Positions 60,636 to 64,000 of a stretch of DNA of 64,000 nucleotides are shown here, one piece after another. Both the position numbers and the translations under genes were made by a program. The stretch's first letter is position 1. Every line of letters starts with the position of its first letter. The DNA lies in the NCBI GenBank assembly GCA_004551485.1, contig SBLD01000007.1:88633-152632 (forward strand), in the 5' to 3' direction. The notes under the pieces are model-generated. The model did not search any database. It was not told the DNA's origin and was given only the letters and a program-made list of their open reading frames with translations. The stretch is from Billgrantia azerbaijanica. Its GTDB lineage: Bacteria; Pseudomonadota; Gammaproteobacteria; Pseudomonadales; Halomonadaceae.

Positions 60636-63600
60636 GTCGACGGCGGGGCTTCATCGGCTTCTTCGTCCAGCACCGGGTGGCGGCCAACCTGGTGATGCTG
60701 GTCATGCTGCTCGGTGGCGTGCTCGGCCTCACGCGCATGAACATCCAGTTCTTCCCCACCTTCGCCCTCGACGTGGTGAGCGTGCGCGTGCTGTGGAGCG
60801 GGGCCTCCGCCGAGGACGTGGAGGCCGGCATCACCAATCCCCTGGAGCAACGGATGCGCAGCCTGTCGGGGCTCAAGCGCATGACCTCCACCTCGGCCCA
60901 GGGCGTGTCGAACATCACCCTGGAGTTCACCGAGGGGACCGACCCGATCCTTGCCCTGGATGACGTGCGCCAGCAGGTCGATGATTTCACCAACCTGCCG
61001 GCCGATGCCGAGACGCCGCAGGTCTCGCGGCTGGTGCGCTACGAGCCGGTGGCGCGGCTGCTGGTGCACGGGGAGCTGGACGAGCTGGAGCTGCGCCACC
61101 TGGTGCGCCGCTTCGAGGACGAGCTGCTCGACCGCGGCATCGACCGGGTGGAGATCAGCGGCCTGCCGGAGCAGCAGATCAGCATCGAGGTGCCGACGGA
61201 GCGGCTCCAGGCGCTGTCGCTGTCGCTCGATGAGATCGCCGCGCGCATCGAGGGCATGTCGCGCGACCTGCCCGCCGGGCTGCTCGGCCAGCAGGACAGC
61301 GCCCGTGAGCTGCGCTCGCTCGAGGAGCGCCGCGACCCGGTGGCATTCGAGAACCTGCCGATCCTCTCCAGTGATCGCCTCACGTTGCGCCTGGGCGACA
61401 TCGCGGTGATCCACCAGGAGGCGCGCGAGGGGGCGGTCACCCTGCGCCGCGGGGGGCAGCCGGCCGTCGAGCTGTTGCTGCAGCGCGCCGAGGATGGCAA
61501 CTCGCTCGAAGCGGCGCGTCGCTTCGACGCCTGGCTGGCCGAGACGCGCCCGACCCTGCCGCCGAGCGTGACGCTCACGGTGCACGACGAGTCGTGGCAG
61601 CTGATCGCCGATCGCATTTCGCTGCTGATCAACAACGGGGCGGGCGGCCTGCTGCTGGTAGTTACGCTGCTCTACTTCTTCCTGCCCGGCCGCGTGGCGC
61701 TGTGGGTGGCGGTGGGCATCCCCACGGCCTTCATGGCCTCGCTGGGTGTGTTCTGGCTCATCGGCGGCTCCATCAACATGCTGTCGCTCTTCGCCCTGAT
61801 CATGGCGCTGGGGGTGATCGTCGACGATGCCATCGTGGTGGGCGAGGACGCCGATGCCCACCACCGCCTGGGCGAGGCGCCGCGCAATGCCTCGGCGGGA
61901 GCGGCGCGGCGCATGCTGTGGCCGGTGGTGGCCTCGTCGCTGACCACCGTGGCGGCCTTCATGCCGCTGCTGATGGTGGGCGGGGTGATCGGCAACATCC
62001 TCGGCGACATCCCGGTCATCATGATCTGCGTGCTGGTGGCCTCGCTGCTGGAATGTTTCGTGGTACTGCCGGCCCACCTGCGCAACGCTTTCGTGCAGCG
62101 CCCCGGCGGCGTACGCCCGACGCGCGGCCTGGCGCGCCTGCGCCAAGGCTTCGAGGCGCGCTTCGAGGCATTCCGCGAGGGGCCGTTCCGGCGCTTTTCG
62201 GCGCTGGCGCTGCGTCATCGTGCGGCCACCCTGGCCATGGCGGTGGCCGTGTCGCTGGTTACCGCCGGGCTGTTGGCGGGCGGGCGGATCGGCTTCCTGT
62301 TCTTCCCCTCGCCCGAGGCGAGCGTGGTATATGCCAATGCCAGCTTCGTCGCCGGCACGCCCCGCGAGCGGGTGGGGCACTTCCTCGAGCACCTGCAGGC
62401 AACGCTCGCCGAGACCGACGCGGCGCTCGGTGGCGAGCTGGTGGAGGTCGCCGTGGCCCGCCACGGCGCCACCCTGGAGGGCGGCGCGCCGAGCCGCAGC
62501 GCCGACGAGGTGGGCTCGTTGATGATCGAGCTGGTCTCTCCCGACCATCGCGAGGTGCGCAACGCCGACTTCATCCGCGCCTGGCGCGAGCGCATAGAGG
62601 TGCCCGCCGGCCTCGAAAACCTCACCATCAACGAGCGTGCCGCGGGCCCGCCGGGCAAGGACGTCAATATCCGCCTGACCGGCGAGGACGCCCTGGCGTT
62701 GCGCCAGGCGGCGGATTCGCTGGCCGAGTCGCTGGCGAGCCTGCCCGGCGTGCTCGACACCGAGGACGACATGCCCTGGGGGCGCGAGCAACTGATCTAC
62801 CGGGTCAACGCCTACGGCGAGGCGCTGGGGCTGACCACCGCCGACCTTGGTCGCCAGCTGCGCACGGCCTTCGACGGCCAGATCGCCCAGATCCACCAGG
62901 CCGGCGCCGACGAGATCGAGGTGCGCGTGCAGCTGCCTCGCGAGCAGCGCGAACGCCTGGCGACGCTGTCGAGCCTGGCCGTCACCCTGGACGACGGGCG
63001 CCAGGTTCCGCTCGGCCAGGTGATGGCGGTCGACTACCGCCAGGGCTTCGAGGCGCTGCGCCACGCCGACGGCCAGCTGGCGGTGGAGGTCACCGCCGAG
63101 CTCGACACCCGGGTGACCAGCGCCGAGCAGGTGCTGGCGAGCCTGGCGGAGCGCGCGCTGCCGGCGCTGGCCCGCGATTACCGCCTGCGCTACAGCTTCG
63201 AGGGGCGGGCGGCCGACCAGCGCGAGACGCTCGCCGACATGCGCGTCGGCCTGCTGGTGGGGCTGGGGCTGATGTACGGCGTGCTCGCCTGGGTGTTCGC
63301 CTCCTGGAGCCTGCCGCTGATCGTCATGGCGATCATTCCCTTCTCGCTGGTCGGGGCGCTGCTTGGCCACTGGCTGATGGGCCTGGAGCTGACCATCCTG
63401 TCGCTGTTCGGCCTCTTCGGGCTCTCCGGCATCGTGGTCAACAACGCCATCATCCTGGTGAGCTTCTATCGGGCGCAGCGCGACCGTGGCCTGGCTGTCG
63501 ACGCGGCGCTCAACGAGGCCGTGGTGCAGCGGGTGCGGGCGGTGCTGCTCACTAGCCTCACCACCATCGGCGGGCTGTTGCCGCTGCTCTTCGAGACCTC

Positions 63601-63775
63601 GCTGCAGGCGCAGTTCCTGATCCCCATGGCGGCCTCCATCGCCTTCGGCCTGGCGGGCTCTACTTTCCTGGTGCTGCTGGTGATCCCGGCGCTGCTCTCC
63701 TACCTGGAGCACGGTCGTGAGCGGTGGACTGCCTGGCAGCGCCGGCGCGCCGGGATGACGGACACGGGCGCCTGA
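60632..63775 (+). CDS. RND-family efflux pump (AcrB/HAE1-like)
   Basis: A 1047-residue inner-membrane pump with 12 helices and two large periplasmic loops. The proton-relay Asp pair is in GVIVDDAIVVGED, within helix 4, and FGLFGLSGIVVNNAIILV marks helix 10. The substrate is unknown; the family covers drugs, solvents and lipids. The stop codon and last residues fall inside a family 1 repeat arm, so the C-terminal residues TDTGA may be a recent addition. Confidence 0.92.
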   Translation: MSRRRGFIGFFVQHRVAANLVMLVMLLGGVLGLTRMNIQFFPTFALDVVSVRVLWSGASAEDVEAGITNPLEQRMRSLSGLKRMTSTSAQGVSNITLEFTEGTDPILALDDVRQQVDDFTNLPADAETPQVSRLVRYEPVARLLVHGELDELELRHLVRRFEDELLDRGIDRVEISGLPEQQISIEVPTERLQALSLSLDEIAARIEGMSRDLPAGLLGQQDSARELRSLEERRDPVAFENLPILSSDRLTLRLGDIAVIHQEAREGAVTLRRGGQPAVELLLQRAEDGNSLEAARRFDAWLAETRPTLPPSVTLTVHDESWQLIADRISLLINNGAGGLLLVVTLLYFFLPGRVALWVAVGIPTAFMASLGVFWLIGGSINMLSLFALIMALGVIVDDAIVVGEDADAHHRLGEAPRNASAGAARRMLWPVVASSLTTVAAFMPLLMVGGVIGNILGDIPVIMICVLVASLLECFVVLPAHLRNAFVQRPGGVRPTRGLARLRQGFEARFEAFREGPFRRFSALALRHRAATLAMAVAVSLVTAGLLAGGRIGFLFFPSPEASVVYANASFVAGTPRERVGHFLEHLQATLAETDAALGGELVEVAVARHGATLEGGAPSRSADEVGSLMIELVSPDHREVRNADFIRAWRERIEVPAGLENLTINERAAGPPGKDVNIRLTGEDALALRQAADSLAESLASLPGVLDTEDDMPWGREQLIYRVNAYGEALGLTTADLGRQLRTAFDGQIAQIHQAGADEIEVRVQLPREQRERLATLSSLAVTLDDGRQVPLGQVMAVDYRQGFEALRHADGQLAVEVTAELDTRVTSAEQVLASLAERALPALARDYRLRYSFEGRAADQRETLADMRVGLLVGLGLMYGVLAWVFASWSLPLIVMAIIPFSLVGALLGHWLMGLELTILSLFGLFGLSGIVVNNAIILVSFYRAQRDRGLAVDAALNEAVVQRVRAVLLTSLTTIGGLLPLLFETSLQAQFLIPMAASIAFGLAGSTFLVLLVIPALLSYLEHGRERWTAWQRRRAGMTDTGA

Positions 63776-63871
63776 CGGCGCCTTCGCCCGGTGAACCGGC
63801 CTCCCACACTGGCTTGTCACCTCCGCGGGCCCTTCCGTGGGAGGGCGATTTATCGCGCGTAGCGCTGCCCC
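63766..63871. repeat. Dispersed mosaic repeat, two arms (family 1, locus 10)
   Basis: A reverse left arm at 63766-63807 (GGGCGCC to CCTCCCAC) overlaps the end of the RND gene and supplies its stop codon. A fragment at 63837-63871 (GTGGGAGGGCGATTTATCGCGCG) matches the locus 9 variant. A run of nine G follows at 63872-63880. Confidence 0.8.
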
Positions 63872-63902
63872 GGGGGGGGGATGGCGCGTTAGAATGCGTG
63901 CC

Positions 63903-64000
63903 ATGTCCGCTTCCCACTCTTCGCCCGGTTCACCGCTGTCGCCGGCCGGCGATCGCCATTTCGACGGCCTGGCCGACAAGTTCGCCGACAGCCTCTACGG
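63903..64000 (+). CDS. cmoM: CmoM-like tRNA methyltransferase, 5' end only
   Basis: The first 32 codons of a gene cut by the window edge. After a Ser/Pro-rich start, the translation reads DRHFDGLADKFADSLYG, matching the N-terminus of CmoM (SmtA), which methylates 5-carboxymethoxyuridine in tRNA. TTAGAAT at 63889-63895 could be its -10. The assignment rests on this short stretch only. Confidence 0.6.
   Translation, partial: MSASHSSPGSPLSPAGDRHFDGLADKFADSLY

Noticed and set aside
60167-63979. A very long open frame on the minus strand (about 1270 codons) opposite the RND genes.
   Set aside because: It is antisense to two clear efflux genes, is Arg/Gln/His-rich without any domain, and arises from high-GC codon bias.

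Overview
The window is high-GC bacterial chromosome from a gammaproteobacterium, most likely a Halomonas-like member of the Halomonadaceae. The evidence is the gammaproteobacterial gene orders nudE-yrfG-hslR-hslO-pckA, rppH-ptsP and lgt-(insertion)-thyA-folA, very acidic porins of the kind seen in halophiles, and an FNR/Anr-type regulator. The placement is an inference from gene content; no 16S gene is present.

The first 22.6 kb is one large [NiFe]-hydrogenase locus. A divergent hupE (nickel permease) is followed by a structural module that looks like E. coli hydrogenase 2 (hybO-hybA-hybB-hybC), the protease hybD, a HypC-type chaperone (hybG-like), hybE and hoxV/hupK. Then come hypA-hypB-hypF, a second hypC, hypD, hypE and the CO-ligand synthase hypX/hoxX. 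The locus ends with a complete H2-sensing system: regulator hoxA (NtrC type), regulatory hydrogenase hoxB-hoxC and histidine kinase hoxJ. The accessory and sensor half has the order known from the Cupriavidus necator membrane-bound hydrogenase, while the structural half is of the Hyb (quinone-reducing, four-cysteine proximal cluster) type. A good sigma-54 promoter sequence lies upstream of hybO, which fits control by HoxA.

From 23 to 37 kb there are housekeeping genes: ilvD, a Gfo/Idh/MocA oxidoreductase, nudE, yrfG, hslR, hslO, pckA (with a HexR-like operator), an exported msrB, tex, gshA, dsbB, rsd and mdh. From 38 to 40 kb sits a hipA-hipB-like toxin-antitoxin pair with two well-formed operator palindromes. 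From 39.8 to 51.1 kb: a HAD phosphatase, rppH-ptsP, a TANGO2-family gene, a membrane-anchored receiver protein with a lost kinase core, a TauE/SafE permease, lgt, an MNT/HEPN (mntA-hepT-like) pair inserted before thyA, then folA and proQ. From 51.7 to 58.8 kb: an acidic porin, a secreted protein with an internal duplication, a small secreted coiled-coil protein, a DcaP-like porin with MerR-type operators, an FNR-type regulator and a diguanylate cyclase. A tRNA-Arg(CCT) gene, an RND efflux pair and the 5' end of cmoM close the window.

Two families of dispersed intergenic repeats stand out. One is a mosaic REP/MITE-like element bounded by GTGGGAGG and CCTCCCAC, found at ten loci. The other is a roughly 105-bp element with nested palindromes, found twice, flanking the hybD-hypE block. 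No insertion sequence, CRISPR array, rRNA or prophage was seen.
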